Shown here piece by piece: positions 27,945-38,151 of a stretch of DNA of 64,000 bases; the stretch's first letter is position 1, and every line of letters starts with the position of its first letter. The DNA is from an uncultured Tropicimonas sp. (GTDB lineage Bacteria; Pseudomonadota; Alphaproteobacteria; Rhodobacterales; Rhodobacteraceae): NCBI GenBank assembly GCA_947495685.1, contig CANLZY010000013.1, positions 62,001 to 126,000 of the forward strand, in the 5' to 3' direction. The notes beneath the pieces are model-generated. The model was not told where the DNA came from and searched no databases. It saw only the letters and a list, made by a program, of their open reading frames with translations. A program made the translations under genes and the position numbers.

Positions 27945-29174
27945 TCAGGCCGGTTTTCCCTTCAACAGGTTCGGGGCATCGCCGGTCACACCGGCGGCCT
28001 CGCGAATGAAGCGGCGGCGCACGCCGGGTAGCCGGTCTATCATGCCCATGCCAAGGCTGCGGCCAAAGCGCAGGATCGGATTGTCGTTGGAGAACAGCCG
28101 GTTCACGGTATCCATCCCCAGGGCCAAGGTGGCGCGGTCAAAGCTGCGCCATTGCCGGTGCCGGTCCAGAACCAGCAGTGATCCGATATCTTCGCCCCGC
28201 CGACGCGCCTCGGCCAGCACCTGGGTCAGCGTCGCGACATCGACCAGTCCCTGGTTGAAACCCTGTCCGGCAATCGGGTGCACGCCCTGCGCCGCATCGC
28301 CGATCAGCACGAGCCGGGTCTGAACAGTCTGGTTGGCCATGGTCAGGTTCAACGGATAGCTGAATCGCTTTCCCGCCAGTCGGATCTCGCCCAGGAAGTC
28401 GCCGAAACGCGGGCGCAACGCGGCCAGAAACCCGTCATCGTCCAGCCCGTTGATGTAGGTCGCCGTTTCCGGGTCCTCGCTCCAGACGATGGAACTGCGG
28501 TTGCCCGGCAGCGGCAGGATCGCCAGCGGCCCGTGCGGCATGAAAAACTGGTGCGCCGTGCCGTTGTGGGGCAGGTCATGTTCGACCGCGCACACCAGCG
28601 CCGTCTGGTCATATTCCCAGCCGGTTCGCTGGATGCCGGCCCGCAGGCCAACGCCGCTCTGCCGCCCATCGGCCCCCACCAGCAGCGCGCCGGTCAGCGT
28701 GTCGCCCGAGGCCAGCTTGACGCTGGCGGCGGCGGGGGTGATCTGCTGGTCGACCACCGTCTCGCCGGAGCGTTGCTCGATCAGCGGATTGGCCTCGATG
28801 GCGTCGAGCAGTGCCCTGCGCAGGTAGCGGTCCTCCAGCAGGTAGCCCATGACGCCTTCGTCCAGTTCACCATGGTCGAAATGCATCGCAAAGGGCCAGA
28901 TCGGCCCTTGTCCGGCGCGCCCATCGCTGGTGACGATGTGCAGGATCGGTTGCGCGTGCTCTGCCACCTTGTCCCAGATGCCAATGGCGGCCAGCAGGCG
29001 TTGCGAGGCCAGCGCCAGCGCATAGGAGCGCCCGTCAAAGCCCGCATCGGTCCGCGCCTCGGCGCTCAGCTTGTCCACGACGATGGAACGCATGCCCGCC
29101 TGGGCACAGGCAAGCGCAAGCGAGGGGCCATTCAGCCCGCCGCCCACAATCAGGATGTCTGTGTCATGTCTCAT
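27945..29174 (-). CDS. UbiH/UbiF/UbiL-type FAD-dependent monooxygenase (ubiquinone biosynthesis)
   Basis: A 409-residue flavin hydroxylase of the ubiquinone ring-hydroxylase family. Motifs: FAD-binding DILIVGGGLNGPSLALACA (residues 6-24), the DG motif LLVGADGRQSGVG, and the second FAD motif VLIGDAAQGVHPIAGQGFNQGL. Which ring position it hydroxylates cannot be told from sequence alone. Convergent with Trm112 and divergent from the amidase, each gap under 100 bases. Confidence 0.9.
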   Translation of the reverse strand: MRHDTDILIVGGGLNGPSLALACAQAGMRSIVVDKLSAEARTDAGFDGRSYALALASQRLLAAIGIWDKVAEHAQPILHIVTSDGRAGQGPIWPFAMHFDHGELDEGVMGYLLEDRYLRRALLDAIEANPLIEQRSGETVVDQQITPAAASVKLASGDTLTGALLVGADGRQSGVGLRAGIQRTGWEYDQTALVCAVEHDLPHNGTAHQFFMPHGPLAILPLPGNRSSIVWSEDPETATYINGLDDDGFLAALRPRFGDFLGEIRLAGKRFSYPLNLTMANQTVQTRLVLIGDAAQGVHPIAGQGFNQGLVDVATLTQVLAEARRRGEDIGSLLVLDRHRQWRSFDRATLALGMDTVNRLFSNDNPILRFGRSLGMGMIDRLPGVRRRFIREAAGVTGDAPNLLKGKPA

Positions 29175-29262
29175 CCCGGCAAGACATACCCCGACGGACG
29201 GGATTGTCCATGCGCTGCCCTGCCGCTACCGTCTCCTTCGGCGATTTTTTCCGGAGGCGGAC

Positions 29263-30588
29263 ATGCAAGAGTGGCTGAAGATGAGCGCGGGGGACCTCGG
29301 GCGCGGGATCGGTGCGGGGCAGATCGACCCCGTGGCGCTGACCGAATGCTACCTGTCGGCAATCGATGCGCATGACTTTGCGCCACGCATCTACGCCCGC
29401 GTCACTCGCGATCGTGCGCTGGCCGAGGCCGGGGCCGCGCGGGAGAGGGCGCGCCTGGGGCTGCGGCGCTCGCTGCTGGATGGGGTGCCGATAAGCTGGA
29501 AGGATCTGTTCGACAGTGCCGGCGTCGCGACCGAGGCGGGATCTGCCTTCCTCGCGGGACGCGTGCCGGACGCCGATGCGCAGGTGCTGCGCAACGCGAC
29601 CGAGGCCGGACTGATCTGCCTGGGCAAGACCCATATGACCGAGCTGGCATTTTCCGGCCTCGGGCTGAATCCGATCACGGAATCCCCGCCCTGTATCAAC
29701 GATTTCGATGCGGTGTCGGGCGGGTCGTCCTCGGGGGCGGCAACATCGGTGGCCTTCGGGCTGGCGGCGGCGGGCATCGGATCGGACACGGGCGGGTCCG
29801 TGCGCATACCGGCGGCCTGGAACGATCTTGTGGGCCTCAAGACAACCTCGGGGCGGCTGCCGCTGACCGGTGTTGTCCCATTGGCAGCGCGGTTCGACAC
29901 GGTCGGGCCACTGTGCCGGACTGTCGAGGACGCCGCGCTGGTGCTTGCAGCTCTGGAGGGCGATCGGCCCGCCGACCTGACCGGGGCCTCGCTGTCTGGG
30001 CGGCGTCTGCTGGTCTTGACAGACGCGCTGGACGCGGTGCGCGACGCCCCTCTTAAAGGGTTCCGCCATGCGGTTGAACGATTCCGGGCGGCAGGGGCCG
30101 AAATCTTCGAGGCGCCGGTGCCCGCCGTGTCAGAGGCGATGGGCCTGTCGGCGATCCTGTTTGCGACAGAGGCCTATGGCACCTGGAAACACGAAATCGA
30201 AGCCCGACCGGAACTGATGTTCTCGGAAGTGCGCGAACGGTTCCGCGGCGGGAAGGCCTTCAGCGGTGCGGATTACGTGGCTGCGTGGCAACGGCTCGAT
30301 GCTCTGCGGGCAGAGTACCTGGCGGCAACGGCGGGGTTCGACTCGGTGATCTTGCCAAGCGCGCCAATCCTGCCACCTGACAAGCAAAAGCTCGAAAACG
30401 ACGGAACCTTCTTTGCCAGCGAGAACCTGCTGGCGTTGCGCAACACGCGAATCGGCAACCTGATGGGGCTCTGTGCCCTCACATTGCCGACGGGCGTGCC
30501 ATCGGCCGGCGTGATGCTGCTGGCCCCCCCCATGGCCGAGGAACGCCTGCTGCGCTTGGGGGCCGCAGGCGAGGCGGCCTTGCGCTGA
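29263..30588 (+). CDS. Amidase-signature family enzyme
   Basis: A 441-residue amidase of the GatA/AS family with the complete Ser-cisSer-Lys catalytic set: Lys in PISWKDLFD, cis-Ser in SGGSSSGAA, and the nucleophile Ser in GSDTGGSVRIPAAW. It is alone in its operon and not next to gatB/gatC, so it is probably a catabolic amidase rather than the tRNA amidotransferase subunit. The ATG at 29263 has CCGGAGG upstream; the open frame starting 64 codons earlier lies over the divergent monooxygenase gene. The 270 bases following the stop contain no clear gene or terminator. Confidence 0.9.
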   Translation: MQEWLKMSAGDLGRGIGAGQIDPVALTECYLSAIDAHDFAPRIYARVTRDRALAEAGAARERARLGLRRSLLDGVPISWKDLFDSAGVATEAGSAFLAGRVPDADAQVLRNATEAGLICLGKTHMTELAFSGLGLNPITESPPCINDFDAVSGGSSSGAATSVAFGLAAAGIGSDTGGSVRIPAAWNDLVGLKTTSGRLPLTGVVPLAARFDTVGPLCRTVEDAALVLAALEGDRPADLTGASLSGRRLLVLTDALDAVRDAPLKGFRHAVERFRAAGAEIFEAPVPAVSEAMGLSAILFATEAYGTWKHEIEARPELMFSEVRERFRGGKAFSGADYVAAWQRLDALRAEYLAATAGFDSVILPSAPILPPDKQKLENDGTFFASENLLALRNTRIGNLMGLCALTLPTGVPSAGVMLLAPPMAEERLLRLGAAGEAALR

Positions 30589-30858
30589 CCGTCGGCATCC
30601 TGGAGCCAAGGCGAGGCGGGCGGCTGCAGACCCGGTCAGTTTTTCCACCCCAGTTACGGTGCAATCTGACGGGGCGCCGGTTTTTCAGAAAAGCCAGAGA
30701 CTTGCAGGCAAGGGGCCGGGTCGCGCCATTGGCCGAAATGCCACAAGCAGCCGGTGGCGTGTGACATTTTCTGGACCCGCACACTTCCACTAGGTAGTCT
30801 TGCGACAAGCGGGGCGACATGATCCCGATCCCTGAGGCAGTAAAAAAGTATCGAGCGC

Positions 30859-32043
30859 ATGACGTTCCCCAACCGGTTCGCGGACCTGCCAGATTATGCG
30901 TTTCCGCGCCTGCGGAAGCTTCTCGCCGCGTCCGATCCGGGCGGCGAGATCATCGACATGACCATCGGCGAGCCGCGCCATGCCATGCCCGATTTCGTGG
31001 CCGACGTTGTGGCCGGGGCGGCGGCGGAATTCGCCAAGTACCCGCCGAACGACGGCACACCAGAGTTGCGCAGGGCGATTTCGGGTTGGATCGAACGCCG
31101 CTACGGCGTGACCACCGACCCTGATACCCAGGTGATGGCGTTGAATGGCACGCGCGAAGGGCTGTTCAACGCGGCGATTGCCCTGAGCCCGGAGGAAAAG
31201 CACGGCAAGCGTCCGGCGATCCTGGTGCCAAACCCGTTCTATCAGGTCTACGCCGTCGGGGCGCTGACCGCTGGTGCTGAGCCGATCTTTGTGCCCGCGA
31301 CCGCCGAGACCGGGTTTCTGCCAGACTACGCCGCGCTGCCGACGGACGTTCTGGACCGCGTGACCATCGCCTATCTGTGCTCGCCCTCGAACCCGCAGGG
31401 GGCCGTCGCGAACGAAGATTATTGGGCGGCGTTGCTGGATCTCGCCGAGAAACACGACTTCCGGATCTTTGCCGACGAGTGCTATTCGGAGATCTATCGT
31501 GTCACGCCTCCGCCGGGGGCCTTGCAGGTGGCCGCAGCCCACGGTGCCGATCCGGAGCGCGTGGTAATCTTTCACTCGTTGTCCAAGCGGTCGAACCTGC
31601 CGGGGCTGCGGTCGGGATTTGTTGCGGGCGGGCCGGAGTGCATCGCGCGGATCCGCCAGTTGCGCGCCTATTCCGGCGCGCCATTGCCGCTGCCGTTGCA
31701 GCGCGTGGCCGAGCGAGCCTGGTCGGACGAGGCGCATGTGCAGGCGTCGCTGCGGATCTACCAGGACAAGTTACGCCTCGCCGACGAGATCATGGCGGGC
31801 GTGCCGGGTTACAAGGGGCCCGAGGGCGGGTTCTTCTTGTGGTTGCCGGTCGGCGATGACGAAGCGGCGGCGCGACAGGTATATGAACAAACGGGCGTCC
31901 GAGTGCTTCCGGGCGGGTACCTTGGTCGTGACGTGCCCGGCGGAAACCCCGGAAAGGGGTACGTGCGCGTGGCGATGGTCGCGGGGATGGACGAATTGCG
32001 GCGTGGGTTGAGCAGGCTCCACGACTGCCTTTACGAACAATAA
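30859..32043 (+). CDS. dapC: Class I/II aminotransferase, DapC-like
   Basis: A 394-residue PLP aminotransferase with fold type I. Motifs: GEPRHAMPDF, NDGTPELRRAI, NGTREGLFNA, CSPSNPQGA, FADECYSEIY with the PLP-pairing Asp, and the Schiff-base Lys in HSLSKRSNLPGLRSGF. It is closest to succinyl-diaminopimelate aminotransferases by overall pattern, so a lysine/peptidoglycan precursor role is likely but not proven. ftsK follows after 15 bases. Confidence 0.85.
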   Translation: MTFPNRFADLPDYAFPRLRKLLAASDPGGEIIDMTIGEPRHAMPDFVADVVAGAAAEFAKYPPNDGTPELRRAISGWIERRYGVTTDPDTQVMALNGTREGLFNAAIALSPEEKHGKRPAILVPNPFYQVYAVGALTAGAEPIFVPATAETGFLPDYAALPTDVLDRVTIAYLCSPSNPQGAVANEDYWAALLDLAEKHDFRIFADECYSEIYRVTPPPGALQVAAAHGADPERVVIFHSLSKRSNLPGLRSGFVAGGPECIARIRQLRAYSGAPLPLPLQRVAERAWSDEAHVQASLRIYQDKLRLADEIMAGVPGYKGPEGGFFLWLPVGDDEAAARQVYEQTGVRVLPGGYLGRDVPGGNPGKGYVRVAMVAGMDELRRGLSRLHDCLYEQ

Positions 32044-32058
32044 GGACGGCAAGATCCG

Positions 32059-34977
32059 ATGGCATTTCAGACAAGACAGCGGGATCCTCTTCTGGACAGC
32101 AACATGCAGCAGGCGATCGAAAAGCGTGGACGCGAACTGATCGGCATTGCCCTGCTGGCGCTGGCAGCGGCGATCATTGCCATGCTTGCCTCCTATGCGC
32201 CGCAGGATCCGTCGTTCTTTTCGGCAACCGATGCGCCGGTGCGCAACTGGCTGGGCACGTTTGGGGCCTCCGTCGCGTCGCCGCTCTTCATCGTCGTGGG
32301 CTACGGCAGCTGGGCCTTGGCCATTGTGGTGCTTGCCTGGGGCGTGCGCCTGCTGATCAACAGCGGCACGGAACGGGCGCTGAGCCGGGTGATCTTTGCG
32401 CCGATTGCCGTTGCGGCGACCGCTGTCTATGCCTCGACCATCGTGCCGACGGCCGATTGGAGCCATAGCTTCGGGCTGGGCGGCTTGTTCGGTGACACCG
32501 TGCTGGGGGCAACCCTGAACGTGCTGCCGATTTCCGCCAGCTTCGGCGTTCGGATGCTGGCCGTGCCGATCTGGTTTGCATCGATCGGACTGATGCTGTT
32601 CGTGGCCGGCTTCACGGTGGACGAGTTGAAGCGCTGCGGGCGGTTCCTCGTGGTGGGCGTGATCCTGCTCTATGCCGGGATGTTGCGTGTTGCCGGCGCT
32701 GGCCTGACGGGAACCGCAGCGGCGGCCAAGGGGCTTGCGAGCAAGACCAGTGAACGCCGCGCCCAGCGGGCCGAAATGCGCACCGCCAGGGCGAGCGAAA
32801 CCGAGGACGCCCTTGTCGACGACGATGATTTTTCCACCGAGCCGCTATCGTCCGCGCCGACTGTGCGGGCCTCGCGGTCGGGCGGCGGGATTCTCGCATC
32901 GGTCACGACGTTGGTGCGTCGCGCCCCTGAACAGGAGCTTGTGGTCACCGAACCGCCCGAGATCGACGAGATCGAGGCCCCGAGCGAGGACCGGATCAAG
33001 GCGCGGATTGCCGACGCGATCAAGCTGCGCGCCCGCAACAACGCGCGCCAGGGTGCCCTGGTCGGTCGGTCCGAGCCGCCGGTTGTTCGCCGCCGAAAGC
33101 CCGATCCATTGATCCTGAAGGTGCCGGGTGCCGTGCCGCCGGCACCGATGGCCGAGATCGACGACATGCCCCCGACACCGGTGCCGCCCGTTCAGGCGCA
33201 GGTTGCGAGCCAGTTTGCTGTCGAGGAAATGGAACAGGACGCCGAGGAAGACCAGATCGAAGAACCGCGGGTCGTGACCCCGGTGCAGGCCCCGGCCGGC
33301 TTGCAGGTTGCGCCGCGCATCCACGAACGCGGCACCCCGGTGAATGATCCCACCCCCGAGGCGCGTGCGGTCGTGCAGCATCCGCCCCGCAAGGCGCCGC
33401 AGCCGTCGCGCCAGGCCCAGGCCGAAGCCCAACCCGGGCTGGCCTTCGAGCCGAAACAGGTGGAACAGTACGAGGCGCCGCCGCTGTCGTTGCTGACAAG
33501 CCCGACCTCGATCAAGCGTCATGTCTTGTCGGATGAAGCGCTGGAAGAGAACGCGCGGATGCTGGAGAACGTGCTGGACGACTACGGCGTCAAGGGCGAG
33601 ATCGTCAGCGTTCGGCCCGGCCCCGTTGTCACCATGTACGAGTTGGAACCGGCGCCGGGCCTCAAGGCCAGCCGGGTCATTGGCCTGGCCGATGACATCG
33701 CGCGCTCCATGTCGGCGCTTTCGGCGCGGGTCTCGACCGTGCCGGGCCGCTCGGTCATCGGGATCGAACTGCCCAATGCCAACCGCGAAAAGGTGGTGCT
33801 GCGCGAGATCCTGTCGGCGCGCGAATTCGGCGATGCCTCCATGCCGTTGCCCCTGGCGCTCGGCAAGGATATCGGCGGCGCCTCGATCGTGGCCAACCTT
33901 GCCAAGATGCCCCACCTGTTGATCGCGGGCACCACCGGTTCGGGCAAATCCGTTGCCATCAACACGATGATCGTCTCGCTGCTCTATCGGCTCAGCCCGG
34001 AAGAATGCCGGATGATCATGATCGATCCCAAGATGCTGGAACTGTCAGTCTATGACGGCATACCGCATCTGCTCTCGCCCGTCGTCACCGACCCCAAGAA
34101 GGCCGTCGTGGCGCTGAAATGGGTCGTGGGCGAGATGGAAGACCGCTATCGCAAGATGTCCAAGATGGGCGTGCGCAACATCGAGGGCTACAACGGTCGG
34201 GTGCGCGACGCGCTGTCCCGGGACGAGATGTTCAGCCGCACCGTGCAGACAGGCTTTGACGACGAGACCGGCGAACCCGTGTTCGAAACCGAAGAATTCG
34301 CCCCCGAACTGCTGCCGTTCATCGTGGTCGTGGTCGACGAGATGGCCGACCTGATGATGGTCGCCGGCAAGGAGATCGAGGCCTGCATTCAGCGCCTGGC
34401 ACAGATGGCCCGGGCGAGCGGCATCCACCTGATCATGGCCACGCAGCGTCCGTCGGTCGATGTCATCACCGGCACGATCAAGGCCAACTTCCCGACCCGG
34501 ATCTCGTTCCAGGTGACCTCCAAGATCGACAGCCGGACGATCCTGGGCGAAATGGGCGCCGAACAGCTGCTTGGCATGGGCGACATGCTCTACATGGCCG
34601 GTGGCAGCAAGGTCACCCGCGTGCACGGCCCCTTTGTCAGCGACGAAGAGGTCGAGGAGATCGTCAATCACCTGAAGTCCTTTGGTCCGCCAGAGTACAT
34701 CGGTGGCGTGGTCGAGGGCCCAGAGGACGGCAAGGAGAGCGATATCGACCTGGTGCTGGGCCTGGGTGGCAACACCGATGGCGAGGACGCGCTGTACGAT
34801 CAGGCGGTGGCCATCGTGATCAAGGACCGGAAGTGCTCCACCTCCTACATTCAGCGCAAGCTTGCCATTGGCTACAACAAGGCCGCGCGGCTTGTTGAGC
34901 AGATGGAAGACGAGGGTCTGGTCAGCAGCTCGAACCACGTCGGCAAGCGCGAGATCCTGGTTCCCGAACAGGGCTGA
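32059..34977 (+). CDS. ftsK: DNA translocase FtsK
   Basis: A 972-residue septal DNA pump that segregates chromosome termini during division. The N-terminal ~210 residues carry several membrane helices. A proline/acid-rich linker (about 220-480) follows, then the motor domain with Walker A GTTGSGKS (about residues 624-631), Walker [15 protein letters not shown] and [23 protein letters not shown]. The C-terminal gamma winged helix ([24 protein letters not shown]) binds KOPS-type sequences. AAGGA precedes the ATG. Confidence 0.96.
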   Translation: MAFQTRQRDPLLDSNMQQAIEKRGRELIGIALLALAAAIIAMLASYAPQDPSFFSATDAPVRNWLGTFGASVASPLFIVVGYGSWALAIVVLAWGVRLLINSGTERALSRVIFAPIAVAATAVYASTIVPTADWSHSFGLGGLFGDTVLGATLNVLPISASFGVRMLAVPIWFASIGLMLFVAGFTVDELKRCGRFLVVGVILLYAGMLRVAGAGLTGTAAAAKGLASKTSERRAQRAEMRTARASETEDALVDDDDFSTEPLSSAPTVRASRSGGGILASVTTLVRRAPEQELVVTEPPEIDEIEAPSEDRIKARIADAIKLRARNNARQGALVGRSEPPVVRRRKPDPLILKVPGAVPPAPMAEIDDMPPTPVPPVQAQVASQFAVEEMEQDAEEDQIEEPRVVTPVQAPAGLQVAPRIHERGTPVNDPTPEARAVVQHPPRKAPQPSRQAQAEAQPGLAFEPKQVEQYEAPPLSLLTSPTSIKRHVLSDEALEENARMLENVLDDYGVKGEIVSVRPGPVVTMYELEPAPGLKASRVIGLADDIARSMSALSARVSTVPGRSVIGIELPNANREKVVLREILSAREFGDASMPLPLALGKDIGGASIVANLAKMPHLLIAGTTGSGKSVAINTMIVSLLYRLSPEECRMIMIDPKMLELSVYDGIPHLLSPVVTDPKKAVVALKWVVGEMEDRYRKMSKMGVRNIEGYNGRVRDALSRDEMFSRTVQTGFDDETGEPVFETEEFAPELLPFIVVVVDEMADLMMVAGKEIEACIQRLAQMARASGIHLIMATQRPSVDVITGTIKANFPTRISFQVTSKIDSRTILGEMGAEQLLGMGDMLYMAGGSKVTRVHGPFVSDEEVEEIVNHLKSFGPPEYIGGVVEGPEDGKESDIDLVLGLGGNTDGEDALYDQAVAIVIKDRKCSTSYIQRKLAIGYNKAARLVEQMEDEGLVSSSNHVGKREILVPEQG

Positions 34978-35069
34978 CCCCCTCCCCCGGGCGTCGGTCC
35001 GTTCATTCCATTCGGATTTTGTGGTAGGTTCGGCGGTGAGCACCACCAACCTGTCCGGAGGAAAATGCC

Positions 35070-36749
35070 ATGCCCGTCGTCACCGACTACAGCGCGATTC
35101 TCGGCTATCTGGACAAGCCCGAGCAACGCTGGAACGCGACGGAGGATCTCGGCACCCCGGTGTTCATCTCCTACCGGTTCACCCGGAACGGCGACCTTCC
35201 AGACATTGACGACCCCTCGGAGAATCCCTACGGCGCAACGGGCTACAGATCGTTTGATGTAAACGACAGGGCGGTCTTTCGCTCCGTGCTGGACAAGTTC
35301 GAGGCCGTCTCGGGGGTGCGCTTCGTCGAGACGGCCCAGGCCGATGACACCGCGATGTTCCAGGCCTATGCCACAACCATCGACCACCCGACGCTGGCCG
35401 GTTACGCCAGCCTGCCGGGCGTGACGACCAGCAGCGGTAGCCACACGTCGATCCGGAAATACGTGATGAATATGGAGCCCGGTGACATCGGGCAAGGCTA
35501 TGACTTCGTGAACGCGATGCACGAACTTGGCCATATCCTGGGACTCAGCCACCCACACGAAGGCAACCATACGCTGCGCGGCGACGTTGATTCCACCGAC
35601 GCGACGCTGATGTCCTACAGGCACGCCGACACGCCACAGACCGAGTTGTCGCCGATGGATATCGAGGCGGTGGAGCACATATATGGCGCGTCCTCCGGCC
35701 TGAATGGCTGGAGATATGCGTTGAAGGGCGAGGTGTTCACGGCGACCGGCACCGATGGCGCCGACACCGCGATGGGTCTGTTGCACAAGCAGAACCACCT
35801 GGACGGAGCGGCTGGGGCCGACCGGCTGATCGGCTGGGAACAGCCCGACACCTTGACCGGCGGCGGCGGCAATGACCGGCTGATGGGCAACGGCGGTGAC
35901 GACCTGCTGCTTGGCGGGCGGGGCAACGACACCCTTCTGGGCGACCGTGTTGTGGAAGGGCGCCACTATGACTTTGCCGATACGCTCTACGGCGGTGACG
36001 GGCGCGATATCCTGAAAGGTCACAATGGCAACGATCGCCTGTATGGCGGCAACGGCAACGACAAGCTGTGGGGGGATTCCGGCGAGCTTTGGTGGATCAA
36101 CGACGATCTGCTGCTGGGCGGCAAGGGCAACGACATGCTGTGGGGCGGGGCTGGTATCGACATTCTAAAGGGCGAGGCCGGCAAGGATACCTTGTGGGGC
36201 GGCACCGAGGATGACCGTCTGTTCGGAAATGGCGGTGACGACACCATGTATGGCCAGGCCGGTGCCGATCACCTGGACGGGGGCGGCGGTGCCGACGTGC
36301 TGAACGGCGGCGATCAGGACGACACGCTTCTGGGGGCCGCCGGCAAGGACAAGCTGTCAGGTGGCACCGGTCGGGACGAATTGAAGGGCGGCAAGGGCAA
36401 CGACACGCTCAAGGGTGGTCTCGGAGCCGACACGCTGATTGGGGGCGCGGGCAAGGACACGCTTTTTGGCGGCGATGGCAAGGGCGGCGGCCTGGGCGAG
36501 CGTGACTATTTCGTGTTTACAGCCAAGGATCTTGGAGCGCGTGACAAGATCCGGGATTTCGAGGCCGGGGTGGACCTGCTCGACCTGTCGCAAACCGGGT
36601 TGTCGACCACAGATATCACATGGAAATCTCTCAATTCGGGTGCGGATACACTGCTGAAGCTTGACGGGACCTTCGAGCTGTTGCTGACGGGGGTGCAGGT
36701 CGCGGATCTGGCGGAACTGCCGAACTGGCAATTGTTCATCGAGCTGTAG
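35070..36749 (+). CDS. Serralysin-like M10 metalloprotease with RTX repeats
   Basis: A 559-residue secreted protease. The catalytic domain (residues 1-210) has the zinc site HELGHILGLSH (151-161) and the Met-turn LMSYRHA. From about residue 260 there are roughly twenty GGxGxDxLx calcium-binding nonapeptides, then a C-terminal segment (RDYFVFTAKD..., IRDFEAGVDLLDLSQTG, ending FIEL) of the kind used as a type I secretion signal. No N-terminal signal peptide is present, as expected for type I export. No ABC exporter or membrane-fusion protein lies in the window. It sits between ftsK and lolA, which are close neighbours in relatives. GGAGG precedes the ATG. Confidence 0.93.
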   Translation: MPVVTDYSAILGYLDKPEQRWNATEDLGTPVFISYRFTRNGDLPDIDDPSENPYGATGYRSFDVNDRAVFRSVLDKFEAVSGVRFVETAQADDTAMFQAYATTIDHPTLAGYASLPGVTTSSGSHTSIRKYVMNMEPGDIGQGYDFVNAMHELGHILGLSHPHEGNHTLRGDVDSTDATLMSYRHADTPQTELSPMDIEAVEHIYGASSGLNGWRYALKGEVFTATGTDGADTAMGLLHKQNHLDGAAGADRLIGWEQPDTLTGGGGNDRLMGNGGDDLLLGGRGNDTLLGDRVVEGRHYDFADTLYGGDGRDILKGHNGNDRLYGGNGNDKLWGDSGELWWINDDLLLGGKGNDMLWGGAGIDILKGEAGKDTLWGGTEDDRLFGNGGDDTMYGQAGADHLDGGGGADVLNGGDQDDTLLGAAGKDKLSGGTGRDELKGGKGNDTLKGGLGADTLIGGAGKDTLFGGDGKGGGLGERDYFVFTAKDLGARDKIRDFEAGVDLLDLSQTGLSTTDITWKSLNSGADTLLKLDGTFELLLTGVQVADLAELPNWQLFIEL

Positions 36750-36827
36750 TGGCCGCATCTTGCCGGTCACGCGGCTTTGAATTCATTCGGACTGGTCAGG
36801 CGCGCACGGAGATCATACTCAGAGCAC

Positions 36828-37427
36828 ATGATCAGATCCTTGTTTCTTGCCCTCGTCGTGGCCGTGTCCGCGGGAAGCCCCGCCCTGGCCGACAAGCTTT
36901 CCCTTACGGCCCTGTCGGGCTATCTGAACTCGTTTCAGACCGCGACGGGCGAGTTCACCCAGATCAATGCCGATGGAACCATTTCCACCGGCCAGATCTT
37001 TATCAAGCGACCCGGTCGCATCCGGTTCGAATACAATCCGCCGGAAAAGTCACTGGTGATGGCTGGTGGGGGCACCGTCGCGATCTTTGACGGCAAGTCG
37101 AACGCGCCACCGGAACAGTTCCCGCTCAAGCAGACTCCGTTGAACCTGATTCTTGAATCCTCGGTCAACCTGGGTCGGGCGCGAATGGTCGTCGGCCATT
37201 CCGGCGATGCAAAGAAGACGACGGTCGTGGCACAGGACCCCGAGCATCCAGAATACGGCAATATCCAGCTGGTCTTTACCGGAAGCCCGGTCGAACTGCG
37301 CCAGTGGGTGATCACCGATGGCAGCGGCGACACCACAACCGTGATCCTGGGCGAGCTGAAGACGGGCGTGGCACTGCAGCCGAGCCTGTTCAACATTCGC
37401 CACGAAGAAACCCGGCGCGAGCGCTGA
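36828..37427 (+). CDS. lolA: Outer-membrane lipoprotein carrier protein LolA
   Basis: A periplasmic chaperone of 199 residues that ferries lipoproteins from LolCDE to the outer membrane. The signal peptide is MIRSLFLALVVAVSAGSPALA; the mature domain has FQTATGEFTQINADGT, GQIFIKRPGRIRFEYNPP and QWVITDGSGDTTTVILG, the usual LolA pattern. The ATG at 36828 was chosen as the start of a good signal peptide. The stop is only 26 bases from the convergent transglycosylase gene. Confidence 0.93.
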   Translation: MIRSLFLALVVAVSAGSPALADKLSLTALSGYLNSFQTATGEFTQINADGTISTGQIFIKRPGRIRFEYNPPEKSLVMAGGGTVAIFDGKSNAPPEQFPLKQTPLNLILESSVNLGRARMVVGHSGDAKKTTVVAQDPEHPEYGNIQLVFTGSPVELRQWVITDGSGDTTTVILGELKTGVALQPSLFNIRHEETRRER

Positions 37428-37453
37428 CGGCCGAGGCTGTCAGCAGCAGTGGA

Positions 37454-38038
37454 TCAGATCTTGCCGCAGGAGCGCAGCTGGCGATCGTAAAGCACGGCGC
37501 GGTCTCCGACCCTTGCGGCGACGTTCACGAGCCAGCCCTTTGATTTATAGGTGCCGCGCCGGTAGCCGGTCCAGCCATCGTGATAGGCGAGGTACTGACG
37601 CCGCGCGTCCGACAGCGGAATGCCGAGCTTGTCGCGGGTCTTGTTCATGTACCAGCCCATGAAGTCGGTCGCATCGGCGATCTTGTCCCGCTTGGCGCCG
37701 CGATTGCCCGTTTCGCTCCGGTATTCATCCCAGGTACCATCGAGCGCCTGCGAATAGCCAAAGGCCGAGCTTTGACGCCCCATCGGGATCACGCCCAGTT
37801 CCCAGCGGTAGGGGGTGCGGGCGTCACCGTCGAACTTGCTCTCCTGGTGGATGATCGCCATCTGCACAGGAACCGGCACGCCCCACTTCTTGTTGCTCTT
37901 CTTCATCGCCCGAAGATACTTCGGCCGTTGGTCGACGATGCTGCATGCATTGTCGAGGTTCTTGGGCGACACCTTGTTGCCCCCGCCGCAACCGGCAAGG
38001 AACATGAGGATGCACAAGGCGCTGAGGATTTTGGTCAT
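37454..38038 (-). CDS. Lipoprotein with lytic transglycosylase (SLT) domain
   Basis: A 194-residue lipoprotein (signal ILSALCILMFLAGC, lipobox Cys17) with a lysozyme-like SLT fold: the catalytic Glu is in MAIIHQESKFDGDA, followed by SAFGYSQALDGTWDEY and a C-terminal YHDGWTGY. It probably cleaves peptidoglycan at the outer membrane. Monocistronic, convergent with lolA. Confidence 0.88.
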   Translation of the reverse strand: MTKILSALCILMFLAGCGGGNKVSPKNLDNACSIVDQRPKYLRAMKKSNKKWGVPVPVQMAIIHQESKFDGDARTPYRWELGVIPMGRQSSAFGYSQALDGTWDEYRSETGNRGAKRDKIADATDFMGWYMNKTRDKLGIPLSDARRQYLAYHDGWTGYRRGTYKSKGWLVNVAARVGDRAVLYDRQLRSCGKI

Positions 38039-38151
38039 CCGCCTGTCCGTTTGTTTTGTTTATCTGCTCGTTTTGTCGCCAGTGTACTGCAAACCGAACC
38101 ACGTGCAAACTGGGAACACGTCAAATCCGGTCACGATTTTCCACGGTTGAG

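Noticed and set aside
35820-36500. Tandem repeats in DNA that might look like a repeat array
   Set aside because: They encode the RTX nonapeptides of the protease; unit variation and reading frame explain them, so not CRISPR or satellite DNA.
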